Assembly (NCBI GenBank): GCA_963693085.1
Contig: OY856411.1
Location: forward strand, 1,348,976,050-1,349,040,049
Reading direction: 5' to 3'
Length of the DNA: 64,000 nt
From: Alisma plantago-aquatica
Lineage: Eukaryota > Streptophyta > Magnoliopsida > Alismatales > Alismataceae
Shown: in pieces, positions 1 through 10,320 of the stretch
Numbering within the stretch: position 1 is the stretch's first letter
How the letters are laid out: the number at the start of each line of letters is the position of its first letter
The notes under the pieces: generated by a model
Told to the model about the DNA's origin: nothing
The model's input: only the letters and a program-made list of their open reading frames with translations
The model's database searches: none
Translations under genes and position numbers: made by a program

Positions 1-101
1 TTTAGGGCCCGATATCAACAACGACAACATTACATACTTATTTTTTATACACAGCCAGGGAGGAAGATTGTATATAACAAGCATGACTGGCCAAGTGCTA
101 T
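1..101 (-). pseudogene. TNP2 transposase, downstream fragment (outer CACTA)
   Basis: Read on the minus strand this stretch is open and encodes a typical TNP2 (transposase family 21) segment containing PVMLVIYNLPPWLC. It continues the TNP2 frame that stops at 7851: removing 102-7850 plus one copy of the TAT duplication brings the two halves into the same frame with no lost codon. The gene is therefore one transposase exon interrupted by a later transposon. The rest of it lies left of the window. Confidence is high because conserved TNP2 residues sit at the expected place on both sides of the insertion. Confidence 0.88.
99..101. repeat. Target-site duplication TAT, left copy
   Basis: TAT precedes the CACTA terminus at 102 and TAT follows the other terminus at 7851-7853. 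Three-base duplications are characteristic of CACTA/EnSpm insertions. Confidence 0.85.
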
Positions 102-128
102 CACTACTACAGAAAATACTTCTTACAA
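102..128 (+). repeat. Inner CACTA left terminal inverted repeat
   Basis: Starts CACTACTACAGAAAATACTT and pairs with 7824-7850 on the opposite strand over 27 bp with two mismatches. Confidence 0.9.
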
Positions 129-129
129 T

Positions 130-760
130 GGGAGATAGAAAACAGTTCTGATTATTGTGTTGTAGTTAGCATACTTATCACAACAAGCCCATTTTTGTGT
201 TGTATATTGTATATTTTATACCAACACAAGTCATTTACAACATGCCAAACCTGTTGTAGTATAGGGGGATACTACAACAACTGCTAAAGTGTTGTAATAG
301 GTTGTAGTATCACAACATATTCAAAACTGTTGTAAAATATGTTATTTACACAACATATTTTGACATGTTGTAATTGTCATATGTTGTAATAGACCATCAT
401 TAGACAACGCAGACTCACTCGTTGTAGTATGTATTAATTATACAACAGGCCTTTACATGTTGTATTTGGTACATGTTGTAATAGACCACCATAATACAAC
501 ATATTAAAACTCATTGTTATATCCCAACATGAGACAACATACTCCAACCTGTTGTTATATATTATAATTACACAACATGTTATAACCTGTTGTAATATCC
601 ACACATAAAACATCATTGTAATACACCTCCATTACACAACGTAAACTAAACCATTGTAATATACTATTATTACACAACATGATATCACTTGTTGTACTAG
701 CTACATATTGTAAAAGACCATAATTAAACAACACGTCATATTCACATAATTCTCTGAATT
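130..760. repeat. Left subterminal repeats of inner CACTA
   Basis: Roughly twenty copies of short motifs around TGTTGTAA, TTGTAATA and their complements (ACAACAT, TACAACA), in both orientations and often about 25-45 bp apart. CACTA elements carry such arrays as binding sites for the TNPA-type accessory transposase. The same motif family is found at 7160-7810 at the other end and nowhere else in the window. Confidence 0.75.
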
Positions 761-989
761 TTTCAATTATTCACGTATAATATGCGAAATTTTTATTAGA
801 TGTATGGTACACCTGAATTTCATATTAAACCTGTATTTTCCCAGAATTTTACGAATTATTTGTGTTTTATTCGTCATTTATGCATTTTCACGTATTATCC
901 CAAACAAAACAATTTATTTCCGAAATTGTTTTAAAAAATACTCACATTTTTTCATGTTTCAATATTTTCTAAAGACTTTTCCCCTCAAT

Positions 990-1240
990 CACTACTACAA
1001 AACTCAATAAGGTCGAAGGATTTTTCCTCAAGGACATAATCCCTGACAAGTGTATTAATTTTTCCGAAGGCTTATCTCTGGCCCTTGTGATGCTATCCTT
1101 GACGAGTATATTAAATTTTCCCAAAGGTTTATCCCTGACCTTTGGAAATGTATCCCAGACTATTATTTAATTTATCCAAGGATTGCTCCTGACTCTCATT
1201 AACTTTTTTCCTAACTAATATTAACTATATTAAACCAACC
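990..1240 (+). mobile_element. End of another CACTA-like element (remnant)
   Basis: CACTACTACAAAACTC at 990 is a CACTA-type terminus different from the host element's own. It is followed by about 230 bp of repeated degenerate motifs of the form TATCCCTGACC/TTTCCGAAGG, which resemble subterminal repeats of a different family. No matching right terminus was found inside 1240-7800, so this is a broken insertion or a relic. Confidence 0.4.
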
Positions 1241-4209
1241 ATTATCTCTTTTACTTTTGTGAAGAGTCCATTTGATTGTGGACATTTATCCTTTTCTTTT
1301 TAGATAATCATAATTGTTTAAATGGATCAGCCGTTGATTTTAAACAACAATTGCAGTTTCCTTTTTTGTACCTTGTTGAATCCTAATTCATTTAGATGGT
1401 GGATTACTTTCCAATACATGTCTCCCTTCTGTTCTATATCTACCGCTCTGAAAACAAAACAATGGTGCCAAACCCTCGCTCTCGCTCTCGCACCCGCTCT
1501 GGAAATAGAACGATGCCAAAGTCCCACCTCCAAACCATAACACGCACTCCCTCTCCTTGTGCCGCTGCAAGTCTTCTTCGTCAGGATTCAATCTATTTTG
1601 CCTCTGTATTAGCCATCGGAAGTCTACGATTGTTTCTACAAGGAGTCTTCGGCGTGGTTCGTCTATTGCGGCCAAGCCTAATCGGGTAACTGGCGACGTT
1701 GGATAGGCCATTATCTAGTGGGTGCCTTCTCTGAGAATTAGATTGTTCCTTATCCATTCTACTCTTACGTTGGATAGGTCATTCTATTTTTGCATGTACT
1801 TCTGGTGAGTGTCTTCTCTGACTATTAGATTGTTTCTTGTATACTAAAATTATATTTGTCCCTGGAACCATTATCCTTGGCCAATCTACCTAGCCAGTGT
1901 TAAAAGGGGCATCTTTTGAATCGCATCTCTGGGTGACCGACAATGTTTAGGTCTTTCCTATTTTCTCTCCTCAAACAACAGTCTCCAAGGCACAGTTGCG
2001 TAGTAGTAAGGACAATACAAATTAACATCTTTTCATTGCGATTGAAGTCAGGTAATTTCTCGTTTCTGAAAAAGGGTTCCCGTATCTCTGATTTTTTGTA
2101 CATATATTATCAGTGTTCTTAAGAGTCTGTTCGAAAGAGAATATACAATATGTCTTTTTTTTATATAATAAAAACCAGAACTTGAGAGTCATTGACATGT
2201 TTGTCTAGATATTGCATCCATATTTTTATATGTCAACCCCTCAAATGAGATGTTCTTGTTATATTATATAAAACTTACATGTAAAACAATGATTTATTTG
2301 AACCATGATAGACATTTCTCTCCCCCTCCCTCAACCCCTAGCAGAGGCAAACACTCAGAAGGGTGGTAAATTCAATGCGGCCTATGAGAGTCAAACTCGG
2401 GTCCTTTTATTAAGGGACGTCGTGCTTGACAAATCTTGTAGACGGGAATGATTTATTTCGTGCCTTGAGTTTGATTTAGGTTCTCTTTTTTCTTTGAATT
2501 GTTGTCGATGCCATATTTAGTAATATTTTTTTATCTTAATTCTTTTTTGTGTTGCTGATAAATATGTGAGATCATATCTTAATTAATAATATTATATCAC
2601 TCTAAAAAATTAGGTTTATCACCATTACATACTCTTGACAATTGAATATTATCAAGTGGTATTAACAATATCTTAGTATTAGTATTAAAAAATCATGATT
2701 TATGTACATTGTTTATTCAACTATATAAGTTAATTACCTATTTTATCATTGAGTATGTATTACTTGGATACAAAAATCTTAACCTTTTTCTATACATAGG
2801 CCAAAATAGTATATAACTTAATTTTACAATACATGATCTATCATCATTATTCTAATTAATTATATTAGGTTGCTTATATTTAAATTTGTTATGGCATCCT
2901 AAAGCATGCCGTTGTCGCTTTTTTAGATCACCATAAGGCTAAAGTCCTCTTTACCTTAAAAAATCATGTCTGTTCAGCATAGCGATGAAGACATATTTTT
3001 TTGAATAACTTTTCCATTCCTTTTTCTTTTCAATTATCCTCTCTTTCCCACATGTTACTAAACAACCATTTTTAATAAATTTTCCATTCCCTTTCCTTTC
3101 GCATTTGTCCTTTCTTTCCCAATTGATACCAAACAACCATTTGTAATACCTATATCAACTAAATTATTAGCAATGATTTACTTTTAGAATTAATTACATT
3201 TATCTCATGCATATCCAAATTCTTGTCATTGTTTTATAATGAAATAAAATTTTGATATACATGTTTTTATTTTATTTATTTTATTCATGGTAAAAAATTA
3301 AGATCAACTAGATATAGAATATTTTTAAAGAGCATGCTAAGTTTGTTTTGTGAACTACATTACTTGTACTTTTTCTCTACAAATGATAGATTTTTTAGTT
3401 AAGTCAAGTGATCTTAGTGGAACTTTGTTTACATTTAATGATGAAGATATTGTAATATTGAATAATGTCATGTTGTTACATATTAGAACATGAAGATTTA
3501 AATAAGATAAAAACAAATTAATAAATTCCTAATTTTAATAACACATTCAATACAACTTTAAATGATCAACTTGACGTGCTATGTTAGATGCAATAAAATA
3601 TTATAAAAAGAAATTAATTAAATAAGGCATATCTTGCTCCAATTTTTATTAGTAGATTTTTCTATAACACTTGAATAATGTCATGTTGTAGACAATTACT
3701 ATACTTACATGTGCATGTTATAATTTTTTTCAAACATTCTGTAGTGATATGTATTTTTGGTTCATATATTTTCAAACGACATAGTCATAATTCAAATTCA
3801 ACTCTTTAATATAATGTTATTTTAGTTAAGTCAAATGATCTTAGCTGAACATTGTTTTCATTTAATTGAAGATAATGTAATGTTGAATAATGTCATGTTG
3901 TTACACATTAGAACATGAAGTTTTAAAGAAGATAATTTTTTTTAAGAAATTCCTAATTTCAATAACACATTCAATACAATTTGAAATGCTCAACTTTATG
4001 TGCTACGTTAGATGCAATAAAATATCATAAAAAAAAAGATTATTTAAAATAGGAATATCTATAATAAAAAATTATTTGAGAATGTATCTTGCAAGCTAGG
4101 GAAAAGGAGTTCATCAAAATATCTAGAGAGGTATTTTTATTATTGTCATATGGATGATCAACTTATTTTCCTACTATGATACTAAATATATTATTTATTA
4201 TTTTTGTAG
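1241..4209. other. Inner CACTA interior without recognisable coding
   Basis: A GC-richer stretch at about 1390-1730 with repeated CTCGCTCTCGC units could be a 5' untranslated exon of the transposon. The rest is AT-rich. Two segments, near 3400-3620 and 3820-4040, resemble each other (shared TTAAGTCAAGTGATCTTAG-like and ACACATTCAATACAA blocks), so there is an old internal duplication of about 200 bp. No convincing protein was seen. Confidence 0.45.
2340..2450 (-). mobile_element. Possible tRNA-derived SINE fragment
   Basis: On the minus strand, CCCGAGTTTGACTCTC resembles the B box of plant tRNA-derived SINEs (consensus GGTTCGANTCC) and is preceded by TCAAGCACGACGTCCC. No clear A box, tail or target duplication was identified, so this is tentative. 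Confidence 0.3.
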
Positions 4210-4416
4210 ATGGATTACTTAGCCGATAGGAGTTGGATGTACATTGAAATACGTTTCCTTAGTAAAGACTTTCGAGAGGGGGTGTCTGCATTCATAGACT
4301 ATGCTCTTTCTCATCAAAGGCCTTTAAGAAACAATCAATTGTTGTGTCCATGCAAAACTTGTAGCAATAGGTATTTAAAATCAAAGGAAGATGTTTATGA
4401 ACATGTCATGATTAAG
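4210..4416 (+). pseudogene. Transposase-associated domain exon
   Basis: A 69-codon open exon beginning MDYLADRSWMYIEIRF, with a Cys cluster CPCKTCSNRY about 47 residues in. It matches the transposase-associated domain (a small zinc-binding domain, RSWMY...CPCxxC) that begins TNP2-type and Ulp1-type proteins of CACTA elements. An AG acceptor directly precedes the ATG and a GT donor follows at 4417, so it may be an internal or first exon. A short following exon may start at 4591 after another AG. The downstream reading is quickly broken, so the full product is probably not made. The same domain also begins the outer element's transposase at 8844. Confidence 0.65.
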
Positions 4417-4845
4417 GTATTCTTACCAAATAGTATTTGGGTGATTGTCATATTCTTCATATCATATAAATCATTGTAAAGAAAAATCTAGTTCTACTAC
4501 TGATTAAACAACAATATAACTTATGTAATATCACATGTTTGCATAGAAATTTTGTTGAACATATTTGGATTATTTTCTTTTTTATGTAGATGGTTGATCA
4601 TATTGGTTGTAAGGAACGTCAACAAACATATGTCATTTTGATAATGATGATCATGTTGATCTTGAGCAAGAGATGACATAGAAATTATCTGTGTATTAAA
4701 AAATCATATGTACTTAGGGATAAGCCTATGAATAATACTTTGTTGCTTATGAAGTTCTATTTAAAATAGATATGATATGGTTTGCAAAATATAAAGTTTG
4801 TGATGTTTGTGGTACATTAAATTTCATGTATTGTAACAAAATTAT

Positions 4846-5047
4846 AGCAAACCAATCACATGGAACTCATTTTCCTGAAAAACTTTGATTTTTAAACCAA
4901 TCATCTGAACTCAATTTCCAGGAACTACACTTCAGTTCCTGGAAAAGGACTTCCAAAAAAACTCTACTTACACTGAACCAATCAGAGCCTTCCAGGAAAA
5001 TGAGTTCCAGGAAAATTTCAATTATACCAAACCAGTCAGACCCTTAA
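4846..5047. repeat. Foldback MITE-like sequence
   Basis: Inverted copies of GGAACTCATTTTCCTG and its complement, together with CAAACCAATCA near each end and CCAATCA/TTCCAGGAA motifs inside, give a hairpin of about 200 bp. Size and shape fit a MITE, but I cannot assign a superfamily or a clean target duplication. Confidence 0.4.
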
Positions 5048-5205
5048 AGGTCGATGTTTATCAATTGTACATATTTTTGTTTTTCAACTAAATTCTACAC
5101 CTATAATTTTACCAAATTGACCATTGTGGTATCGTGGTGCTTTTATGTACATTTATGAATCTTGATAATTGTTGAACTTTTTGTACCAAATTACCAAGTA
5201 AAATT

Positions 5206-5207
<2 letters not shown>

Positions 5208-5254
<47 letters not shown>
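5208..5254. repeat. (TA)n microsatellite
   Basis: More than twenty uninterrupted TA dinucleotides. Confidence 0.95.
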
Positions 5255-5258
<4 letters not shown>

Positions 5259-6576
5259 ATTGTATCCATTTTTTCCAGAATGGTTGACCGAAACTTTTAT
5301 CGTATTTTTTCCATTTTTATCTGAAGTTCCCGCATAATTCCCGAATACCAAAATTTTCAACCTCGCCGAATAATGATGAATGCTGAATTTGTGACTATGC
5401 AACACGTTATACATGTTGTTGTATCTACAACAGACTCCTACTTCTTATTATATACTGTGAGCCGAACCGGACGCAATTTCTTTTTATAGAATTTTTTCAT
5501 GAACATGTAATCAGATCATGATTTTTTTATAAAATTATTGTCAAATATGGGTACAAGTTCTTTATACCTTATAATGTGGGGTACGCATACATTTTGTCAA
5601 TTATCTGTTATTTGTTTACTTTAAATGTTGCTTAAAAATACATTAATCTTAAAATGTAATACTCATGTATGCGTAGGGGACATTGAATACTTTGTGTCTT
5701 CGACCCTATATGGGGTAAGTGTCACTATCTTAATCAGTTACGAGGAAAATTATGTGGGAACGTGGAAAAACTCATGGAGTTGTAAGTACTTCATAAAACA
5801 ATTTCAATTACATAATACATGTATTGAAAGTTCCATATATAGTTATTAATGCATAGAATTCTTGATATGAATTTGAATAGGACTCATAAAGTTTATCAAA
5901 AGAGAGATGTGCAATATAGGAAGAATTTGAAATGGGAAATTATCAAGGTAATTTACCATTTTGATCCAGAAAAATACTGCTTTCTGATTCACCAATAGAA
6001 GTGTTCTTCTAGTTTCTTCAGATTCTGCTACTTGATTTGATGTGGTCTTATTTTCACAAATGCTCTAATTTTTACATATATCGATTAGATCTTATTTGGG
6101 TCATTATCATCAAGTTGCTCGGGCATTATCCTTTGAAACAATATATTACACTTTGGGTTTACAGGTAGACCCTATAGGTAGATCCCAATTGTAAGGACAT
6201 TTAATAAGTTTGTAAAGAGCCTTCTTCTAGAATGTATGCAGGAGTTTAATGGCTATTTGATTGATAGTGGTCTACTTGAATTGAATTTAAATGTTGTGAG
6301 GTTGTAGTTTAACAAAGGTTCCTTTTGGAAGGGTGACATTCTTCACTCTTACAAAATCCCCCTCTTACAAGAGCAAGTTTTGCATCATCCAGTATGGCAT
6401 ATAAAACATGCCTTCTTCAGCAATAAACCATGCCTTTTTCACTCTTATAGCATTTTTTATTATGTTTGCACATACCATTTATTAAGTTTTTTGGCTATTT
6501 ATACATTTCTATCCTCTTATTTGCTAACAAGTTCTCAAAATTATTTAGATAACAAATTAATATTTATTTTATACAG

Positions 6577-6861
6577 TGTCCAAAGCAGCCGAACAATAAA
6601 GATTGCGGGTATTATGTGCTGAAGTATATGAAAGACATCTTTGATGTGAGAAATAGAAATATTCCTGAATGTGTAAGCTACTTAACATTATATTCTTTTA
6701 GTTTGTACAAATTTCTAAATAAATTGAAAAAATCACAATATGTTGATATATTTGTCATATGATTGCAGTATTATTCGAAGTATATTGGTTGTTGCTTCAA
6801 CCAAGAAGAAATCGACGAGGTACAAAATGAGTGGGCGACATGTGTTCTTGAGCACACATAA
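6577..6861 (+). pseudogene. Ulp1-like cysteine protease, C-terminal exons
   Basis: Two open exons, 6577-6672 and 6769-6861, each with an AG acceptor; the first ends at a GT donor and the second at a TAA stop. The first encodes CPKQPNNKDCGYYVLKYMKD, where Q and DCG are the oxyanion-hole glutamine and nucleophile cysteine of the C48 (Ulp1/SENP) family. The second encodes the EEIDEVQNEWA tail usual in CACTA-borne Ulp1 proteins. Upstream pieces (about 5880-5950 and 6140-6300) resemble the part holding the catalytic His and Asp but contain stops. In these transposons the protein is thought to cleave SUMO-like or other conjugates, though its role in transposition is unsettled. The full gene is broken. 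Confidence 0.68.
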
Positions 6862-7159
6862 GATTATGTGACATGTGGGGGAGACATTTGTTCTTTAGCG
6901 TAGACCAATGTGTGAAACTTTTTTAGTTAGTTTTCAGTTCGATTCTAGAGTGGATACTCAATACTTTGTATTATTGAATCATTGTACGGATGATTTAATA
7001 TTAATTAAATTTAGTACGAGTTTCTTTCAAGGTTTGATGGAAATTTTGTTCAACTATGTGTTTCTTTGTGAAATGAAAAAGTATAATTGCATATTTATTA
7101 TAATTTATTAATAATATGGTTAATTTGATCAATACAATCGGTTCGATATATGACCTATC

Positions 7160-7815
7160 AAACTCTAATCAAAGACAACAGTTAATGATATGTTGTAAAA
7201 TATATGATTCTACAACAAACAACACATGTTGTGTTATCCACACCTATTACAACAGGTTTGTCAGGAAAAAAATACACCTATTACAATAAGTGTTTCTAGT
7301 ATACTACAACATGCATAAACTGTTGTATAAATTGTGTATATTACAACAAACACACACCATGTTGTCTAAACAATCATATTACAACAGTTAAATGTATGGA
7401 AAGACAACATACTCCAACTGTTGTATAAACATGTATATTACAATAGGTGCACTGCATGTTGTAATATACCTACCTATTACAATGGGTGTCTTTAGTGAAA
7501 GACAACATGCTTCGACTGTTGTATAATATATATTACAATGGGTGAACCGCATGTTGTAAAAAATACCCCTATTACAATGGGTGTGTTTAGTGAAAGACAA
7601 CATCGTTCAACTGTTGTATAATATATATTACAACATGTGCACCTCATGTTGTGTCAAATACCCATATTACAACAGGCCATTCCTTAAAAGACAACATGTT
7701 TCAATTGTTGTATAAAATACATCTATTACAACATGCGATCACATGTTGTGTAAACCACCCCCCATAAGACCACACGATCTAATACAACGGTAAACACCTG
7801 TTGTAAATTGAGAAA
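7160..7815. repeat. Right subterminal repeats of inner CACTA
   Basis: Dense array of TACAACA, TGTTGTAT and TATTACAA-type motifs. At 7400-7720 there is a clear repeating unit of about 70-80 bp (AAAGACAACAT, then CTGTTGTATAA, then TATTACAA, then CATGTTGT). These mirror the left array at 130-760 and are probable transposase binding sites. Confidence 0.75.
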
Positions 7816-7823
7816 AGGAACTG

Positions 7824-7850
7824 TTGTAAAAAGCATTTTCTGTAGTAGTG
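7824..7850 (-). repeat. Inner CACTA right terminal inverted repeat
   Basis: Ends TTTTCTGTAGTAGTG, the complement of the left terminus, followed at once by TAT (7851-7853), the second copy of the target duplication. Confidence 0.9.
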
Positions 7851-7853
7851 TAT

Positions 7854-8844
7854 GTTGGCTGCTCAATGTCCCGTACGGATTCATCCCATCTGTACAAAGC
7901 CCAAGTCTTAGATTCCTGACTTCTTCACCAAATTCAGGGTACAATAGATCAATCTTCTTCCACTGTGGGGAATCAGACGCATGTCGTAGGATCCCATCAT
8001 TATTTTTCTTAACATCTGCATGCCACCTCAAATTCTTCGCATCTATCGGATTGGCAAACAAGCATTGAAACCGTGATATTATAGGTAGATACCACATCAC
8101 CTTGACAGGAGAACTAGTTTTAGACTCCCCCGAAGTCGTCAATTTATACCATGACGCACCACATTTTGGACAATCTTTCAAATCCACATAGTCCTTTTGA
8201 AATAATACACAATCATTCGGGCATGCGTGTATCTTCTTGGCATCCATTCCCATTGGGCACAACAATTTCTTTACCTGGTATGTTGAGATTGGCAGCTCGT
8301 TTCCTTCAGGAAGCATTTCTTTCAACAAAGACAACAATGACGTGAAGCTTTTGTCGCTCCATCTATTGTTAGCTTTCAGCTTATACAATCTCAACACAGC
8401 GCTAAGCTTCGTAAACTTAGTACAACCTATGTATAATGATATCTCAGCATCATGCACAATGTTTCTAAAAATGGGAGGTGGGTCGGTGTGCTCTACCCCA
8501 CAACTATCCAGCATCGCATCAACGATGTCTACTAGAACTGGTTCATTCACATCTACGTCATCGTAGGCAATTTCTTCTTCCACACAAGCACTGCTATCGA
8601 CATCCACTGGTTTTGGGTTTGAAATCTCTCCATGCCAGTGCCATTCTGTATAGCCTTGTACAATTACGTTGCACATGACATGACTTTTGATTTCGTCACT
8701 AGTGTTGACTTTCAAGTTGTTACCGCAATGCCTACATGGACAGTAGAACCTATCTCTAGGTTGTTTCCTATGTTCCTCGGCAAATCTAATAAACTGGTCA
8801 AGACCAGAAATAAACTCTGGGGTGCAGTGATTGCGAATGGACAT
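7854..8844 (-). pseudogene. TNP2-type transposase, N-terminal part (interrupted)
   Basis: Open for 330 codons from ATG at 8844, starting MSIRNHCTPEFISGL. Residues 1 to about 75 form a transposase-associated domain with CPCRHCGNN. From about residue 160 it matches the TNP2 (transposase 21) family: a CPMGMDAKKIHACPNDC block, zinc-type DCPKCGASW, then RFQCLFANPIDAKNLRWHA and the GLCTDGMNPYG motif near 320. TNP2 binds the CACTA termini and carries the catalytic core that cuts and rejoins DNA in the nucleus. The frame reaches the inner CACTA at 7850 and then reads about 40 foreign codons to a stop. Removal of the insertion plus one TAT restores the frame into 1-101. No stop or frameshift is visible before the insertion, so the gene was probably intact when hit. 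Introns further on cannot be judged. Confidence 0.88.
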
Positions 8845-8947
8845 TCATGATCTATCCATTCTATGATAAAAAAGAAAACAAGTATATATTACAACAAGAT
8901 TAGGGTCTTGGGTTAACATATTAGAGTTTTTGCATGGTTAAAACTTT

Positions 8948-9263
8948 AGGCCAACAAATACATGTGTTGTCATTCTTATATATAATAAATGTGTACCACC
9001 TATCCCATTCTTGAACACCTAATCTCACTAGTAAGTGTATAATGTGTATTGGGTTTTCGAGAAAATTTCGACAGCATTTCCCTGCTGTTCTCTAAGTACA
9101 TATGTACTTAGAGAACAAACGGGAAAATGCTACCAAAATTTTCTCAAAAACCCAATACACATTATACACTTACATCCTAAGTGAGATTAGGTGTTCAAGA
9201 ACAGTCCCAAACCAGGGACTATCCAAGATTTACTCCTAATGAGTAAATCTTAGACGGGTTTCT
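8948..9263. repeat. 316-bp tandem unit 1 with long hairpin (9008-9201)
   Basis: First of two direct repeats with a period of 316 bp. Within it, arms of about 95 bp pair around a centre at GTACATATGTAC (9096-9107), starting TTCTTGAACACCT at 9008 and ending with its complement at 9201. Pairing is nearly continuous with a few mismatches. It lies just upstream of the TNP2 start at 8844, in the position of a 5' leader or promoter. Confidence 0.88.
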
Positions 9264-9579
9264 AGGCCGACAAATATATGTGTTGTCATTCTTATATACA
9301 ATAAATGTGTAACACCTATCCCATTCTTGAACACCTAATCTCACTAGTAAGTGTATAATGTGTATTGGGTTTTCAAGAAAATTTCGGCAGCATTTCCCCA
9401 CTGTTCTCCAAGTACATATGTACTTAGAGAACAAATAGGGAAATGCTACTAAAATTTTCTTGAAAACCCAATACACATTATACACTTACATCCTAAGTGA
9501 GATTAGGTGTTCAAGAACAGTCCCAAACCGGGGACTATCCAAGATTTACTCCTAATGAGTAAATCTTGGATGAGTTTCT
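9264..9579. repeat. 316-bp tandem unit 2 with long hairpin (9324-9517)
   Basis: Second copy of the 316-bp unit, clearly homologous along its whole length, with the same inverted repeat. The left arms of both units share bases that differ from the right arms, so the hairpin existed before the tandem duplication. Confidence 0.88.
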
Positions 9580-9814
9580 AGGCTAATGAGTACATATCCA
9601 CTACATGTATTTGCTCACTTACATTGCATCACTCACAATTAGAGCATTATTAACTAATAAATCAAGAATTAAATAGTTTCAAACATGCAATAATTCACAA
9701 TTAGAGCGATAAGATTCACTTTGTACAAACATACATGGCATAATTCAATGACAATAGCAGGTGTGGTCATTGACCCGATTCAACAATATAAGAATAATTT
9801 TAGAAGAGTAATAA

Positions 9815-9953
9815 CCAACAGTAACTACGATCGTGTGGGCTTGCACGGCCGTGGCTGTGTTGGCCAACCACACGGCCGTGTTGGGTAGCACGGCCGTGTG
9901 GTCGGCCAACACAGCCACGGTCGTGCCAGCCCACACGGTCGTGGTTGTTGTTG
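9815..9953. repeat. GC-rich inverted repeat
   Basis: Arms of about 65 bp pair almost perfectly around the loop TTGGGTAG, built from words such as CACGGCCGTG and GGCCAACACAGCC. It is far richer in GC and CpG than the AT-rich surroundings. Confidence 0.85.
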
Positions 9954-10320
9954 GTAAGGAGAGGGAGAAGGAAGAAGAAGAAGAAGAAAGGAGGGCCTAC
10001 TATTGGTAGCAGCATGGAGACGGAGGCAGCGGTGAGCACACCAGTGGCAGGAGACGGCGCGTAGGCAGGCGAGCAGAGAAGGAGAGGCACCGGCATCGAG
10101 CAGAGAAGGAGAGGGCGCCGACGGTGAGCAGAGAAGGAGAGGTAGGCAGCGGCGGTGGCGAGCAGCTGCAGCAGCAGTAGGCGGTGGCGCAGAGGCAGGC
10201 GGCAGGTGACGCAGCAGCAGCAAACGGCGGCGACGCAACAGCAGGTCGGGAATTGTCAGAGCAAAATCACGCGATCTCAATAAAATAGAAGAGAAAGGGG
10301 GAAGATTTCGCTGTGCGTGG
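9954..10320. other. GC-rich purine-biased 5' region of outer CACTA
   Basis: Short repeats of GAGCAGAGAAGGAGAGG and GGCGG/GCAGCAGC words. Read on the minus strand it gives long Arg/Leu/Ala/Pro-rich open frames with no domain, an expected side effect of the composition. It is most likely the first untranslated exon or promoter region of the transposon. Confidence 0.5.

Larger units (their letters stand above)
102..7850 (+). mobile_element. Inner CACTA (EnSpm-type) DNA transposon
   Basis: A 7.75-kb element bounded by 27-bp terminal inverted repeats beginning CACTACTACAGAAAAT (102-128 and 7824-7850, two mismatches) and a 3-bp TAT duplication. Both ends carry dense subterminal repeats based on TGTTGTAA. 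The recognisable coding parts are on the plus strand: a transposase-associated zinc domain (4210-4416) and a Ulp1-like protease end (6577-6861). I see no TNP2 transposase core, so the copy is probably non-autonomous and was moved in trans. It interrupts the TNP2 gene of the outer CACTA element. Confidence 0.9.

Noticed and set aside
7160..7815. CRISPR-like array of short repeats
   Set aside because: The repeats vary, occur in both orientations and have no constant spacer length. They match the other end of the element and are CACTA subterminal repeats in a plant genome.
9825..10280. 151-codon minus-strand frame rich in Arg, Leu and Pro
   Set aside because: It arises from GC-rich simple words and includes one arm of a hairpin. 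No domain, and overlapping frames are equally open.
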